Shown here piece after piece: positions 50,095 through 59,901 of a DNA stretch of 64,000 bases. A program made the translations under genes and the position numbers. The stretch lies in assembly GCA_947494195.1 (NCBI GenBank), contig CANLUC010000005.1:62001-126000 (forward strand), written 5' to 3'. The notes below the pieces were generated by a model. It was not told where the DNA came from, did not search any database, and was given only the letters and a program-made list of their open reading frames with translations. Each line of letters starts with the position of its first letter. The stretch's first letter is position 1. The stretch comes from an uncultured Nesterenkonia sp. GTDB lineage: Bacteria > Actinomycetota > Actinomycetes > Actinomycetales > Micrococcaceae.

Positions 50095-50841
50095 CTACTT
50101 CTGCACGGGTCGGATGGAGATGCTCTCGACCATGGAGGCGTCCTCCATGTCGACCACGGTGCGCGCCGCCTCCGCGATGGCTCGCGGGGAGATGTAGATG
50201 CCGCCGTCGTAGTTCTCGTTCCCCATGGACTCCTGCAGGGCCACCTGCATATCGGTGTCCACGCGGCCGGGATGGATCGAGGTCACCTTGACGCGTCCGC
50301 GCTCCTCTTCACGCAGCGCATCGGTCATCGCGCGCAGCGCGAACTTGGTGCCCGAGTACATGGAGCTGCCCGGTCCGGCGGTGAAGCCGGCGCCGGAGTT
50401 GATGCTGAGCACCTGGCCGTGGGACTCGCGCAGCAGCGGCAGCGCGGCCCGGGTCAGCTCGGCCACGGCGAAGACGTTGACGGTGAACATCTGCTGGAAC
50501 TGCGCCGGCGAGCTCTCCGCAACCGGGTTCATCCACGCCAGACCGGCGGAGTGCACCAGCACGTCCAGCCTGTTGAGACCCGCTGCCTCCAGGGCCGGAG
50601 CGATCGCGTCGAGGTCGGTGAGATCGACCAGGAACGGCTCCGCACTGGGCAGTGTCTGCACCACCGCGTTCACCGTCTCCGGGTTGGTGCCGCCGACCAG
50701 GATGTGGTGCTCCTGGCCCAGCTCCTCTGCGATGGCCCTGCCGATCCCTCGGGAGGCTCCGGTGATCAGCGCGACGGGGCGGGTCGATCCGGAGCTGGAT
50801 GACGGGGTGGACGCGGAGGCGGGGCTGGGCTGTTCGGTCAT
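50095..50841 (-). CDS. Short-chain dehydrogenase/reductase
   Basis: 248 residues. NAD(P)-binding ALITGASRGIGRAIAEEL, the N of DVLVHSAGLAW, and the catalytic S-YxxxK in INSGAGFTAGPGSSMYSGTKFALRAMTDALREE. Substrate unassigned. Leaderless spacing to dapE suggests shared transcription. Confidence 0.93.
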   Translation of the reverse strand: MTEQPSPASASTPSSSSGSTRPVALITGASRGIGRAIAEELGQEHHILVGGTNPETVNAVVQTLPSAEPFLVDLTDLDAIAPALEAAGLNRLDVLVHSAGLAWMNPVAESSPAQFQQMFTVNVFAVAELTRAALPLLRESHGQVLSINSGAGFTAGPGSSMYSGTKFALRAMTDALREEERGRVKVTSIHPGRVDTDMQVALQESMGNENYDGGIYISPRAIAEAARTVVDMEDASMVESISIRPVQK

Positions 50842-50850
50842 GAATCCAGC

Positions 50851-51990
50851 TTAGAGGACGCCGCCCAGCAGCCAGCGGTGCAGCGCCTGGTGGCATGCTC
50901 GCAGCGCTTCGGCGCTGACGTGTTCGTCATCGGTGTGCGCCAGCAGCGGGTCTCCGGGACCGAAGTTCACCGCGGGCACTCCCCTGGCGGAGAACCGCGC
51001 CACGTCGGTCCACCCGTACTTGGGCATCGGCTCGCCGCCCACCGCTTCGATGAACGCCTTCGCCGCGGGGTGGTCCAATCCCGGACGAGCGGCCGCGGAG
51101 CTGTCGGTGATCCGCACCTGATCGCGGGTGATCCCGGCAGCGGAGAGCACCTCGTAGACGTGGGCGTGGGCCTGCTCCTCGGTCTTGTCCGGGGCGAAGC
51201 GGTAGTTGATCTCCACCACGGTGGAATCCGGGATGACGTTGCCGGCCACGCCTCCGTGGATCCGCACCGCATTGAGCCCCTCGCGGTAGTCCAGGCCCTC
51301 CACGCCGATGGTCTGCGGCGAGTAGTCCTGCAAGACGCGCAGCAGCCCGGCGGCCCGGTGGATCGCGTTCTCCCCCCTCCACGCGCGGCCTGAGTGCGCG
51401 GCGACCCCGGGGATGCTCACCTCGAAGCGGCAGGTGCCGTTGCATCCGCCCTCCACGACCCCGTAGGTGGGTTCCAGCAGCACCGCGAAATCAGCCTCGA
51501 GGAGCTCGGGCACGCTGCTCAGGACTCTGCCCAGCCCGGACTTGCTGGCCTCGACCTCCTCGTGGTCGTAGAAGACCCAGGTGATGTCCCGGTCAAGGGA
51601 GCCGCCGGCGTCCAGGTGAGCCGCGACGTCGTCGGCCAGCTTCAGCTGCACCGCCACCCCTCCCTTCATATCGGTGGCTCCGCGACCGTAGAGGACGTCT
51701 TCGCCCTCCTCCCGCGTCCAGCGCGGCGGGACCGTCCCGCGGGATCCCTCAGTGGTGGGCAGCGGCACCGTGTCCAGATGCCCGGCGAGGATCACCCGCT
51801 GGCCCGCGCCGGTCTCGGTGCGCGCAATGATGGTGTCCCCGTCGCGGTGCAGGCTCAGGCCATCGAGTCCTGCGAGGGCCGACTCCACGGCGTCGGCGAG
51901 GGCCTTTTCATTGCCGGAGACGGATTCGCAGGCGATGATCGCCTCGGTGAGCGCGGCGACGTCTGTGGAGAGCTGAGCACGGATATCCAT
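50851..51990 (-). CDS. dapE: Succinyl-diaminopimelate desuccinylase
   Basis: Zn-dependent amidase releasing LL-diaminopimelate for lysine and peptidoglycan. 379 residues. M20 motifs: ILAGHLDTVPLP, GRGATDMKGGVAVQL and FYDHEEVEASKSGLGR; the C-terminal part has YGWTDVARFSARGVPAVNFGPGDPLLAHTDDEHV. Divergent from dapD, an arrangement common in Actinobacteria. Confidence 0.96.
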   Translation of the reverse strand: MDIRAQLSTDVAALTEAIIACESVSGNEKALADAVESALAGLDGLSLHRDGDTIIARTETGAGQRVILAGHLDTVPLPTTEGSRGTVPPRWTREEGEDVLYGRGATDMKGGVAVQLKLADDVAAHLDAGGSLDRDITWVFYDHEEVEASKSGLGRVLSSVPELLEADFAVLLEPTYGVVEGGCNGTCRFEVSIPGVAAHSGRAWRGENAIHRAAGLLRVLQDYSPQTIGVEGLDYREGLNAVRIHGGVAGNVIPDSTVVEINYRFAPDKTEEQAHAHVYEVLSAAGITRDQVRITDSSAAARPGLDHPAAKAFIEAVGGEPMPKYGWTDVARFSARGVPAVNFGPGDPLLAHTDDEHVSAEALRACHQALHRWLLGGVL

Positions 51991-52066
51991 CCCTCCAGCC
52001 TAGGCGCGGATCGCGCGCAGCACGGCCGCCGGGCCCGAAGTCACCGGGAAAAAGTAGGATGGGGCC

Positions 52067-53020
52067 ATGAGCTCTGAATCCCGAATTGCATCTGGCCATG
52101 GTCTTGCCAGCGTGACCGCCGACGGCACCGTCCTGGACACCTGGTTCCCGCACCCCGTGATGACCCCGCTTTCCGAGAACGACGACGACGCGCTGATCGC
52201 CGGCCTGCAGGCCGCCACCGGCGAGGACGCTGACCGCGGGGTGAGCACTCAGCTGGTCTCCGTGGAGTCTGCTCTCGATGCTGAGGCGACCTCCGCCTCC
52301 GATGTGTGGCTGCGTCTGCACCTGCTCTCGCATCGGTTGGTGAAGCCGCGGACCATCAACCTGGACGGCATCTTCGGTCACCTGAGCAATGTGGTGTGGA
52401 CGAACTTCGGTCCCTGCGCCGTGGCCGGGTTCGAGACCACCCGGCTGAGGCTGCGCGCCCGGGGCCATGTCAGCGTCTACTCCATCGACAAGTTCCCCCG
52501 CCTGGTGGACTATGTGACGCCCTCAGGCGTCCGCATCGGCGACGCCGACCGCGTCCGGCTCGGTGCGCACCTGGCCGAGGGCACCACCGTCATGCACGAG
52601 GGCTTCGTGAACTTCAACGCCGGCACGCTGGGGACCTCCATGGTGGAGGGCCGCATCTCCGCGGGAGTCGTGGTCGGCGACGGCACCGACATCGGTGGCG
52701 GCGCCTCGATCATGGGCACCCTCTCCGGCGGCGGCAAGGAGAAGATCACCCTCGGCGAGCGGGTCCTGCTGGGCGCGAACTCCGGTGTAGGCATCTCGAT
52801 CGGCGATGACTGCGTGGTCGAGGCGGGCCTCTATGTCACCGCAGGCACGAAGGTCTCGGTGCTCGCCGATGACCGCAGCGTGGAGGACACCGTCAAGGCC
52901 TCTGCCCTCTCCGGGGTGCCGAATCTGCTCTTCCGTCGCGATTCGGTCACCGGCGCGGTGCAGGCAGTCCCCCGCAAGGGCCAGAAGGTGGAGCTCAACG
53001 CGGCTCTGCACAAGAACTGA
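52067..53020 (+). CDS. dapD: 2,3,4,5-tetrahydropyridine-2,6-dicarboxylate N-succinyltransferase
   Basis: Trimeric left-handed beta-helix acyltransferase of the succinylase lysine branch. 317 residues, the actinobacterial length. Hexapeptide region: [85 protein letters not shown]. 76 bases from the divergent dapE gene, so they probably share a promoter region. Confidence 0.97.
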   Translation: MSSESRIASGHGLASVTADGTVLDTWFPHPVMTPLSENDDDALIAGLQAATGEDADRGVSTQLVSVESALDAEATSASDVWLRLHLLSHRLVKPRTINLDGIFGHLSNVVWTNFGPCAVAGFETTRLRLRARGHVSVYSIDKFPRLVDYVTPSGVRIGDADRVRLGAHLAEGTTVMHEGFVNFNAGTLGTSMVEGRISAGVVVGDGTDIGGGASIMGTLSGGGKEKITLGERVLLGANSGVGISIGDDCVVEAGLYVTAGTKVSVLADDRSVEDTVKASALSGVPNLLFRRDSVTGAVQAVPRKGQKVELNAALHKN

Positions 53021-53043
53021 GCCGAGCCCACAGAGAGGTCCTG

Positions 53044-54126
53044 ATGAGCCCGCGAGCTGATCGTCCCATCACCGTCACGCGCAAGGTCCACCGTCGTCGC
53101 CGCCGAGCCAGGGCGGTCATGGCCATCACGGTGGTCGCCGCGGTCGTGGCAGCCACCGGCTACGGCGCCTGGCAGTTCATCGAGGAGAACGAGTACCTCC
53201 TCGACGAGCGCTGCCAGGTGACCGTGGGTGAGACCGAGCATCGACTGACTCCCGCACAGACGTACTCCGCGGCCCAGCTCGCCGCGGGAGCGGCCGATCG
53301 CGATATGCCGGTGCAGGCGGCCACCGATGCCCTGGCCGTCTCGCTGCAGGAGACGCAGCTTGAGAATCACGCGGATCCGGAGGCGACCAGCGCCGCCGAG
53401 GACGAGGCCAGCGCCGAGGACTCCGAGGCGAGTGAGAGTGGTGCAGACGAAAGCGGTGCAGACGAAGCCGCCGAGGCGCCGGCGCCGATCCTCTTCGCCA
53501 GCGGTGGCGCCCAGTGGGACGCCGTGGATGCCTCAAACCCCACCCCGCGGACCGCAGACGAGTTCTACCAGGAACTTTCCAACAGCAGCCGCGGCGAAGG
53601 CGCCTCGGAGCTGGAATGGTCTCCCGAGCTCGAGCTCGATGAGGCGGCCCAAGCACTGAGCCGCCCGCACAACCCCACCTTCTACCCGCAGCATGGTGAG
53701 CTTGCCCGGGCCTTCGCCCGTCCGCTCACCGGCGTCCAGCCGCTGGGGATGACCTGTCAGCTCAGCCAGATCGACGTTCCCGGCCCGGATGGGGAGGGTC
53801 TCGGTGAGGAGCTGCAGGCCACATTGCCGAACCTCCTCGGTGAAGAGGCCATCACCGTCGAGGGCTCCGGTGCGAACGGGACGGTCAACGTCTCGGTCGC
53901 AGAGGTGGGCCCCGAGGCGGGAGTCTATGATCCGGTCAATGGGGACTCCGCTGAGCGCGGGGACCCGCTCTGGCTGGTGGCGCAGTGGGCGGTCGCGGCG
54001 GCGGAGACCTATGGCGTGCAGTCGGTGCACGCGGGCACGCATGAATGGCAGCGCGACACCGGGCGCTGGGAGCGTGTCGACGAGGTCAGCGACGAGGCCG
54101 TCGAGATCGGCTTCTCGCGGGACTGA
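53044..54126 (+). CDS. Hypothetical membrane-anchored exported protein
   Basis: 360 residues. Arg-rich N-terminus, one membrane helix (about 27-47), then an extracytoplasmic region with Ala/Glu/Ser-rich low complexity (about 110-150, including repeated SGADE). A C-terminal domain (about 235-355) has WLVAQWAVAAAETYGVQSVHAGTHEWQRD. It follows dapD by 23 bases with GAGAGG upstream and may be co-transcribed. No function recognised. Confidence 0.78.
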   Translation: MSPRADRPITVTRKVHRRRRRARAVMAITVVAAVVAATGYGAWQFIEENEYLLDERCQVTVGETEHRLTPAQTYSAAQLAAGAADRDMPVQAATDALAVSLQETQLENHADPEATSAAEDEASAEDSEASESGADESGADEAAEAPAPILFASGGAQWDAVDASNPTPRTADEFYQELSNSSRGEGASELEWSPELELDEAAQALSRPHNPTFYPQHGELARAFARPLTGVQPLGMTCQLSQIDVPGPDGEGLGEELQATLPNLLGEEAITVEGSGANGTVNVSVAEVGPEAGVYDPVNGDSAERGDPLWLVAQWAVAAAETYGVQSVHAGTHEWQRDTGRWERVDEVSDEAVEIGFSRD

Positions 54127-54146
54127 GTCAGTCGTCCCACTTACAC

Positions 54147-54217
54147 GTTGAGCGGCGGATTCTCCGAGCAGTTGAGGCCGAAAAGGCCCAAACCAGTCGG
54201 AGAATCCGCCGCTCAAC
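54147..54217. repeat. Palindromic repeat family B, copy 4 (71 bp)
   Basis: Perfect 21-bp outer stem (GTTGAGCGGCGGATTCTCCG and complement) and inner stem GGCC-GAAAA-GGCC. Between the convergent hypothetical gene and gltA. Confidence 0.9.
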
Positions 54218-54244
54218 GATGGGGGGTCGACCCAGTGGAGGAGC

Positions 54245-55528
54245 TCAGACTCCCGGGTAGTTGCGCTCGGGCTCGCCGATGTAGATCTGGCGAGGCCGGC
54301 CGATCTTGGTGGAGGGATCCTCGATCATCTCGCGCCACTGTGCGATCCAGCCGGGAAGCCGGCCGAGTGCGAAGAGCACGGTGAACATCTTCTCCGGGAA
54401 GCCCATGGCCTTGTAGATCAGGCCGGTGTAGAAGTCCACGTTCGGGTAGAGCTTGCGCTCGATGAAGTAGTCGTCCTCCAGGGCCTTCTGCTCCAGGCGC
54501 TGCGCGATGTCGAAGAGCTCGTCGTCGCCGCCGAGCTTGGCGAGCAGGTCATCGGCCAGGCCCTTGACCACACGGGCACGCGGGTCGTAGTTCTTGTACA
54601 CCCGGTGTCCGAAGCCCATGAGCCGGACGCCGTCCTCCTTGTTCTTGACCTTCTCCATGAAGGCCTCCGGGCTGACGTCGCCGGACTGGATCTGGCGCAG
54701 CATCTTCAGCACCGCCTCGTTGGCGCCGCCGTGGGCGGGTCCGTAGAGGGCGTTGATGCCGGCGGAGACCGAGGCGAAGAGGTTCGCCTGCGAGGAGCCG
54801 ACCAGCCGCACGGTGGAGGTGGAGCAGTTCTGCTCGTGGTCCGCGTGCAGGATCAGCAGCGTGTCCAGGGCCTTCACGATGTCCGGGTCCAGCTCGTACT
54901 GCTCTGCGGGCACGCCGAAGCAGCCCCGCAGGAAGTTCTCGGTGAGCGTGAGGTTGTTGTCCGGGTAGAGCATCGGCTGTCCGATGGACTTCTTATACGC
55001 ATAGGACGCGATGGTGGGGACCTTCGCGAGCATGCGGTAGGTCGAGCGCTCCACGTGGTCCTTGTCGAAGGGATCCAGCGAGTCCGGGTAATAGGTGGAC
55101 AGCGCGGAGACCGCCGAGGAGAGCACCGGCATCGGGTGCGCATCGCGGGGGAAGCCGCCGAAGAAGTCGCGCAGCTCCTCATGCAGCAGCGTGTGCCGCC
55201 GGGTGACCTGGTCGAAATCCGTGAGCTGCGTCTGGGTGGGCAGCTCGCCGTAGATCAGCAGGTAGGAGACCTCGAGGAAGCTGGAGTGCTCTGCGAGCTG
55301 CTCGATCGGGTATCCGCGGTAGCGCAGGATGCCCTCATCGCCGTCGATGTAGGTGATCGCGGACTTCGCGTTGGCGGTGTTCATGAACCCGGGGTCATAG
55401 GTGACCGCACCGGTGGTCTTCAACAGCGGCGCGATATCGAGGCCGTCGTTGCCCTCGACCGAGGACTGCACGGGAAGTTCCAGATCGCCCCCCTGGTAGC
55501 TCAGGCGGGCAGGAGTCTGCTCAGTCAT
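54245..55528 (-). CDS. gltA: Citrate synthase (type II)
   Basis: First TCA-cycle step. About 427 residues. Catalytic regions: HADHEQNCSTSTVRLVGSSQANLFASVSAGINALYGPAHGGANEAVLKML (first His) and MGFGHRVYKNYDPRARV (second His and Asp), with the usual C-terminal YTGLIYKAMGFPEKMFTVLFALGRLPGWIAQWREM. ATG at 55528 follows an AAGGAG. Family B copy 4 lies just downstream. Confidence 0.98.
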   Translation of the reverse strand: MTEQTPARLSYQGGDLELPVQSSVEGNDGLDIAPLLKTTGAVTYDPGFMNTANAKSAITYIDGDEGILRYRGYPIEQLAEHSSFLEVSYLLIYGELPTQTQLTDFDQVTRRHTLLHEELRDFFGGFPRDAHPMPVLSSAVSALSTYYPDSLDPFDKDHVERSTYRMLAKVPTIASYAYKKSIGQPMLYPDNNLTLTENFLRGCFGVPAEQYELDPDIVKALDTLLILHADHEQNCSTSTVRLVGSSQANLFASVSAGINALYGPAHGGANEAVLKMLRQIQSGDVSPEAFMEKVKNKEDGVRLMGFGHRVYKNYDPRARVVKGLADDLLAKLGGDDELFDIAQRLEQKALEDDYFIERKLYPNVDFYTGLIYKAMGFPEKMFTVLFALGRLPGWIAQWREMIEDPSTKIGRPRQIYIGEPERNYPGV

Positions 55529-55638
55529 GGGTCTCCTTATCAGACACACTCGGGGGACATCATGACAAACCTACCGTGAGGTCACGGCCGGTTGCCAGTT
55601 GTGTCCTGGTTCACGGATTTGGGTGTAACCTGCGCCGG

Positions 55639-56808
55639 TCAACCCATCAGTCGAGCCACTGCAGCAGCGATCCGTTCATCCGTGGCGGTCAGCGCCACGC
55701 GGATATAGCCGTTGCCGTGCTCGCCGTAGAACACCCCCGGGCCGACGACGATTCCCCACTGGGCCATCATGCGCACCAGGTTCCAGGTGTCCTCAGCGGT
55801 GGCCTGCGCGGGATCAGCCTGCGCGGAGCGGCACCAGAGGTACAACCCGGCGTGGGAGTCTTCGATCTGCAGCCCGGCGGCCTGCAGCGCCGGCACCATC
55901 AGCTCGCGACGCCGGCGGTAGACCTCGCGCTGAGCATTCACGTGGGCGTCGTCGTCCAGGGCGGCCGCCAGCGCGGCCTGGATCGGGGCCGGAACGATCA
56001 TGCCGGCGTGTTTGCGGGTGTTGACCAGACCGGCGATCAGCTCGGGGCAGCCCGCGGCGAACGCTGCCCGGTATCCGGCGAGGTTCGACTGCTTGGAGGC
56101 GGAGTAGACGGCGAGCAGCCCGCGGTGGTCGCTGAACCCGGTCTTGGGATCCGTGCCGCAGACCCTCGGGTCCAGGATCGAGGGGACGTCGTCCCCGTCG
56201 ACCTCCCAGGGAAGTTCGGCGTAACACTCGTCGGAGGCCACCACAGCACCGATCCGACGCGCCAGAGACACCACGGAGCGCATCCACTCGAGGCTGGCGA
56301 CCGCGCCGGTGGGGTTCGAGGGGGAGTTGATCCAGATCAGCTTGACCCGCTGCAGCATCTCCTCGTCGAGGCTGAAGGGGTCATCGGTGGCGATCGGCGT
56401 CGCCCCGGCGATCTGCGCGCCGATGTCATAGGTCGGGTAGGCGACCAGCGGGCGCAGCACGACGTCGGCGGCTCCCGCCCCAGCTCTCGCACCGAGACCC
56501 AGCAGGGTGGGCAGCCATGCCACGAGCTCCTTGGATCCGACCGTGGGCAGGATGTGCTCGGGGTCGAGATCCGGCACCCGACGACGACGGGCGAACCACC
56601 CGGCGATGGACTCGCGCAGCGCGGGCGTGCCGTGAGTGGTGGGATAGCCCGGTGCATCCGCGGCCTCGGCCAGGGCACGCTGGACGACCCCGGGCGTGGG
56701 GTCAACCGGCGTGCCGATGGACAGGTTCACGGCCCCGTCGGGGTGGGCCCGGGCCTGCTCCAGGTAGGGAGCCATCGCGTCCCAGGGGTACTCAGGAAGA
56801 GTGAGCAT
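55639..56808 (-). CDS. dapC: Succinyldiaminopimelate transaminase
   Basis: Class I PLP aminotransferase, 389 residues. PLP lysine in YSASKQSNLAGYRAAFAAG; INSPSNPTGAVASLEWM and DECYAELPW carry the Asn/Asp/Tyr ligands. The gene pairs with fdxA upstream, the order seen in Mycobacterium (fdxC-dapC). With dapD and dapE it completes the succinylase branch. GAAGGA precedes the ATG. Confidence 0.94.
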   Translation of the reverse strand: MLTLPEYPWDAMAPYLEQARAHPDGAVNLSIGTPVDPTPGVVQRALAEAADAPGYPTTHGTPALRESIAGWFARRRRVPDLDPEHILPTVGSKELVAWLPTLLGLGARAGAGAADVVLRPLVAYPTYDIGAQIAGATPIATDDPFSLDEEMLQRVKLIWINSPSNPTGAVASLEWMRSVVSLARRIGAVVASDECYAELPWEVDGDDVPSILDPRVCGTDPKTGFSDHRGLLAVYSASKQSNLAGYRAAFAAGCPELIAGLVNTRKHAGMIVPAPIQAALAAALDDDAHVNAQREVYRRRRELMVPALQAAGLQIEDSHAGLYLWCRSAQADPAQATAEDTWNLVRMMAQWGIVVGPGVFYGEHGNGYIRVALTATDERIAAAVARLMG

Positions 56809-56844
56809 GGCTTCCTTCGCCGAGATGGCCGGTGGGGCGGATGG

Positions 56845-57165
56845 TCAGTGCTCTTGAACGGGCAGCGCGGAGACGATCTCGTGATCCTTCGGGATCAGTC
56901 CGACCTTCGCGGCGCCGCCGGGCGAGCCGACGTCATCGAAGAACTCGACGTTGGCGCGGTAGTACTCGGACCACTGCTCGGGGGTGTCGTCCTCGTAATA
57001 GATGGCTTCCACGGGGCAGACAGGTTCGCAGGCGCCGCAGTCGACACACTCATCCGGGTGGATGTAGAGCATCCGGTCACCTTCATAGATGCAGTCCACA
57101 GGACATTCATCGATGCAGGCCTTGTCCTTCAGATCCACGCAAGGAAGGGCGATGATGTACGTCAT
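56845..57165 (-). CDS. fdxA: Ferredoxin, 7Fe (3Fe-4S/4Fe-4S) type
   Basis: 106 residues. Cysteine motifs CVDLKDKACIDECPVDCIYEG and HPDECVDCGACEPVCPVEAIYYEDD match the FdxA/FdxC type, with an acidic C-terminal extension. ATG at 57165 with GAGGAG upstream; longer in-frame starts lack support. Electron carrier; partner unknown. Confidence 0.96.
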   Translation of the reverse strand: MTYIIALPCVDLKDKACIDECPVDCIYEGDRMLYIHPDECVDCGACEPVCPVEAIYYEDDTPEQWSEYYRANVEFFDDVGSPGGAAKVGLIPKDHEIVSALPVQEH

Positions 57166-57202
57166 GGACTCCTCAGTCTTTCTACGAGTGCGTGCTTTGA
57201 GT

Positions 57203-57679
57203 CTACCGAGATGAGGCGCGGTCTCGCACAACGATCCATTTGACCAGGATCATTGCAAGCAGTGTCACCACGGCAGCGCCCAGCCACCAGACCAGCGAGG
57301 CCAGCGTGGGCCCGGGAAGCAGCCCCATGGCCTCGGAGCTGTACGGGACCACGAGCTGGTCAGGGCCTGGCCAGAGATAGGCGATGGTGGCCACCGTGAA
57401 GGTGGTCACGCCCATGACCATGGGTTCGGCCAGGGACCCGCTCTTCAGCCCCGCCCAGAGCTGCGCCATCAGGCACATCACGAGCGCCAGCAGCGCTCCC
57501 CAGGGGATGACCGTGCCGGTCTCGGTGGAACCGAGCACCAGGATGTTGCCGTGCAGGACGGTGCCCAGGATCCCGAGGACCACCCCGGCGGAGAAGCACA
57601 CTCCCATCAGCACTGGGCTGACGGAGCGGCGTCTCCGCGCGGGAGCCTCGGGCTGCCCGGTGTCCTGCGCGGCGGTCAC
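57203..57679 (-). CDS. Small integral membrane protein (DUF6113-like)
   Basis: 158 residues with four to five hydrophobic helices (SPVLMGVCFSAGVVLGILGTVLHG, IPWGALLALVMCLMAQLWAGL, MVMGVTTFTVATIAYL, SLVWWLGAAVVTLLAMILVKW). Position near ferredoxin and dapC matches DUF6113 proteins of Actinobacteria. Start overlaps the typA stop by one base. Function unknown. Confidence 0.8.
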   Translation of the reverse strand: MTAAQDTGQPEAPARRRRSVSPVLMGVCFSAGVVLGILGTVLHGNILVLGSTETGTVIPWGALLALVMCLMAQLWAGLKSGSLAEPMVMGVTTFTVATIAYLWPGPDQLVVPYSSEAMGLLPGPTLASLVWWLGAAVVTLLAMILVKWIVVRDRASSR

Positions 57680-59625
57680 TACTGTGCCGCGCTCTTCTTC
57701 TTACGAGTTTCCTTCATGCGCTCCGAGGAGTTCAGGATGACCTTGCGGATGCGGATGGAGTGCGGGGTGACCTCCACGCACTCGTCCTCATTGGCGAACT
57801 CGAGGGACTCCTCGAGGGTCAGCTTGGTGGGCGGGGTCAGACCTTCGAAGGAGTCAGCAGCCGCTGCACGCATATTGGTGAGCTTCTTCTCCTTCGTGAT
57901 GTTGACCTCCATGTCATCGTGGCGGGCGTTCTCGCCGACGACCATGCCCTCGTAGACCTCTTCCTGCGGGTCCACGAAGAACGTGCCGCGCTCCTGCAGG
58001 TTGATCATCGCGAACGGAGTCGCGGTGCCGGTGCGGTCAGAGATCAGCGAACCGGAGACGCGGTACTCGATCTCGCCCTTCCACGGCTCGTAGCCGGCCG
58101 CGTAGGAGGAGCCGATGCCGGCGCCGCGGGTGTCGGTGAGGAACTTGGTGCGGAAGCCGATGAGTCCGCGAGCCGGGACCATGAACTCCATGCGGATCCA
58201 GCCGGTGCCGTTGTTGGTCATCGTGGTCATCGTGCCCTTGCGGGCCGCCATGAGCTGGGTGATCGCGCCCATGAACTCGTCCGGAGCATCGATGGTCATG
58301 TTCTCCATCGGCTCGTGCAGCTTGCCGTCGATCTCGCGGGTGACGACCTGCGGCTTGCCCACGGTCAGCTCGAAGCCTTCGCGACGCATCTGCTCGACCA
58401 GGATGGCGAGTGCGAGCTCACCACGGCCCTGGACCTCCCAGGTGTCGGGACGCTCGGTGGGGAACACCTTGAGCGAGACGTTGCCGATGAGCTCCTTGTC
58501 CAGGCGATCCTTCACCTGGCGGGCGGTGACCTTGGCGCCCTTGACGCGGCCGGCCATCGGCGAGGTGTTGATGCCGATGGTCATGGAGATCGCAGGATCA
58601 TCCACGACGATGTTCGGCAGCGGCTTGGGGTTGTCCAGATCCGTCAGGGTCTCACCGATCATGATGTCGGAGATGCCGGCGACGGCGACGATCTCACCGG
58701 GCCCGGCAGAATCGGCGGAGACGCGCTCCAGACCCTTGGTGGCGAGCAGCTCGGTGATCTTGACGGTCTTCATCGTGCCGTCCTTGCGGGCCCAGGCGAC
58801 CTGCTGGTTCTTCTTCAGCGTGCCGTTGAAGATGCGCAGCAGGGCCAGACGACCCAGGAACGGCGAGGCGTCCAGGTTCGTGACGTGGGCCTGGAGGACC
58901 TCTTCGGCGTCGTACTTGGGGGCCGGGACGTGCTCGAGGATGGTGTCGAAGAGCGGCTCGAGGTCCTCGCTGTCGGGCAGTCCGCCGTCGGCGGGCTGGG
59001 TCTTGGAGGCGCGGCCGGCCTTGCCGGAGGCGAAGACCACGGGGACGTCCAGCACGGAGTCCAGGTCCAGCTCGGGGTTCTCCTCGGCGACGTCGGAGGC
59101 CAGGCCGAGCAGCAGGTCCATGGTGTCGGAGACGACGCCGTCGATGCGTGCATCGGGGCGGTCGGTCTTGTTGACCACCAGGATCACGGGAAGCTGAGCG
59201 TTCAGTGCCTTGCGCAGCACGAAGCGGGTCTGCGGCAGCGGGCCCTCGGAGGCGTCCACCAGCAGGACCACGCCGTCGACCATGGAGAGGCCGCGCTCGA
59301 CCTCACCGCCGAAGTCGGCGTGACCGGGGGTGTCGATGACGCTGATGGTGACCTCATCGGTGCCTGCGCGCTCCTTGGCGGCGGGGCCCGAGTAGAACAC
59401 GGTGGTGTTCTTGGCCAGGATCGTGATGCCCTTCTCCTTCTCGAGCTCACCGGAGTCCATGACTCGGTCCTCGAGGTCGCCGTGGCCACCGACAGACTTG
59501 GTCTGCGTGAGCATGGCGTCGACCAGTGTGGTCTTGCCGTGGTCGACGTGGGCGACGATGGCGACGTTGCGCAGATCCTGGCGCTCGTCAGTGCCTGCAA
59601 GTGCGCGAGCGGCGGCAGTGGTCAT
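57679..59625 (-). CDS. typA: Translational GTPase TypA/BipA
   Basis: About 648 residues. GTPase motifs: [15 protein letters not shown] (G1), GITILAKNT (G2), [14 protein letters not shown] (G3), [12 protein letters not shown] (G4). The C-terminal domain with [25 protein letters not shown] is specific to TypA. Ribosome-associated, stress and 50S assembly roles. ATG at 59625 chosen as the Met before [10 protein letters not shown]. Confidence 0.97.
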   Translation of the reverse strand: MTTAAARALAGTDERQDLRNVAIVAHVDHGKTTLVDAMLTQTKSVGGHGDLEDRVMDSGELEKEKGITILAKNTTVFYSGPAAKERAGTDEVTISVIDTPGHADFGGEVERGLSMVDGVVLLVDASEGPLPQTRFVLRKALNAQLPVILVVNKTDRPDARIDGVVSDTMDLLLGLASDVAEENPELDLDSVLDVPVVFASGKAGRASKTQPADGGLPDSEDLEPLFDTILEHVPAPKYDAEEVLQAHVTNLDASPFLGRLALLRIFNGTLKKNQQVAWARKDGTMKTVKITELLATKGLERVSADSAGPGEIVAVAGISDIMIGETLTDLDNPKPLPNIVVDDPAISMTIGINTSPMAGRVKGAKVTARQVKDRLDKELIGNVSLKVFPTERPDTWEVQGRGELALAILVEQMRREGFELTVGKPQVVTREIDGKLHEPMENMTIDAPDEFMGAITQLMAARKGTMTTMTNNGTGWIRMEFMVPARGLIGFRTKFLTDTRGAGIGSSYAAGYEPWKGEIEYRVSGSLISDRTGTATPFAMINLQERGTFFVDPQEEVYEGMVVGENARHDDMEVNITKEKKLTNMRAAAADSFEGLTPPTKLTLEESLEFANEDECVEVTPHSIRIRKVILNSSERMKETRKKKSAAQ

Positions 59626-59816
59626 AAGTGGGGCAACGCCTTCCATAGAGGAGATGTGACTTCGTGGAGGTCAGTGTCATGTCTGACTCGTCCGCGTCAC
59701 GTCGTGGTTCAACAATCATCTTGAATGTGGGGGTCTTCAGTGTGGATTCGGGTGGGTCAGAGCGCACAGCAACGCGGCTGTGTCGCGACCACACCATTCC
59801 AGTGTACGGCCTGACA

Positions 59817-59855
59817 CCGCGAGACCGGCAATGAGGTGCATCACCGGTCTCGCGG
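59817..59855 (-). terminator. Strong hairpin between the opp operon and typA
   Basis: Perfect 12-bp arms CCGCGAGACCGG (59817-59828) and CCGGTCTCGCGG (59844-59855) with a 15-base loop, 47 bases after the oppF-like stop. No T-run, so it is either a U-less terminator or an operator. Confidence 0.5.
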
Positions 59856-59901
59856 AGAGGAAGCCCCGGGCCTGCTGCGCCGGGGAGATCGGGGCTAGGT
59901 T

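Noticed and set aside
57760-59724. A 654-residue rightward frame over typA
   Set aside because: Antisense shadow of typA; no recognisable domain.
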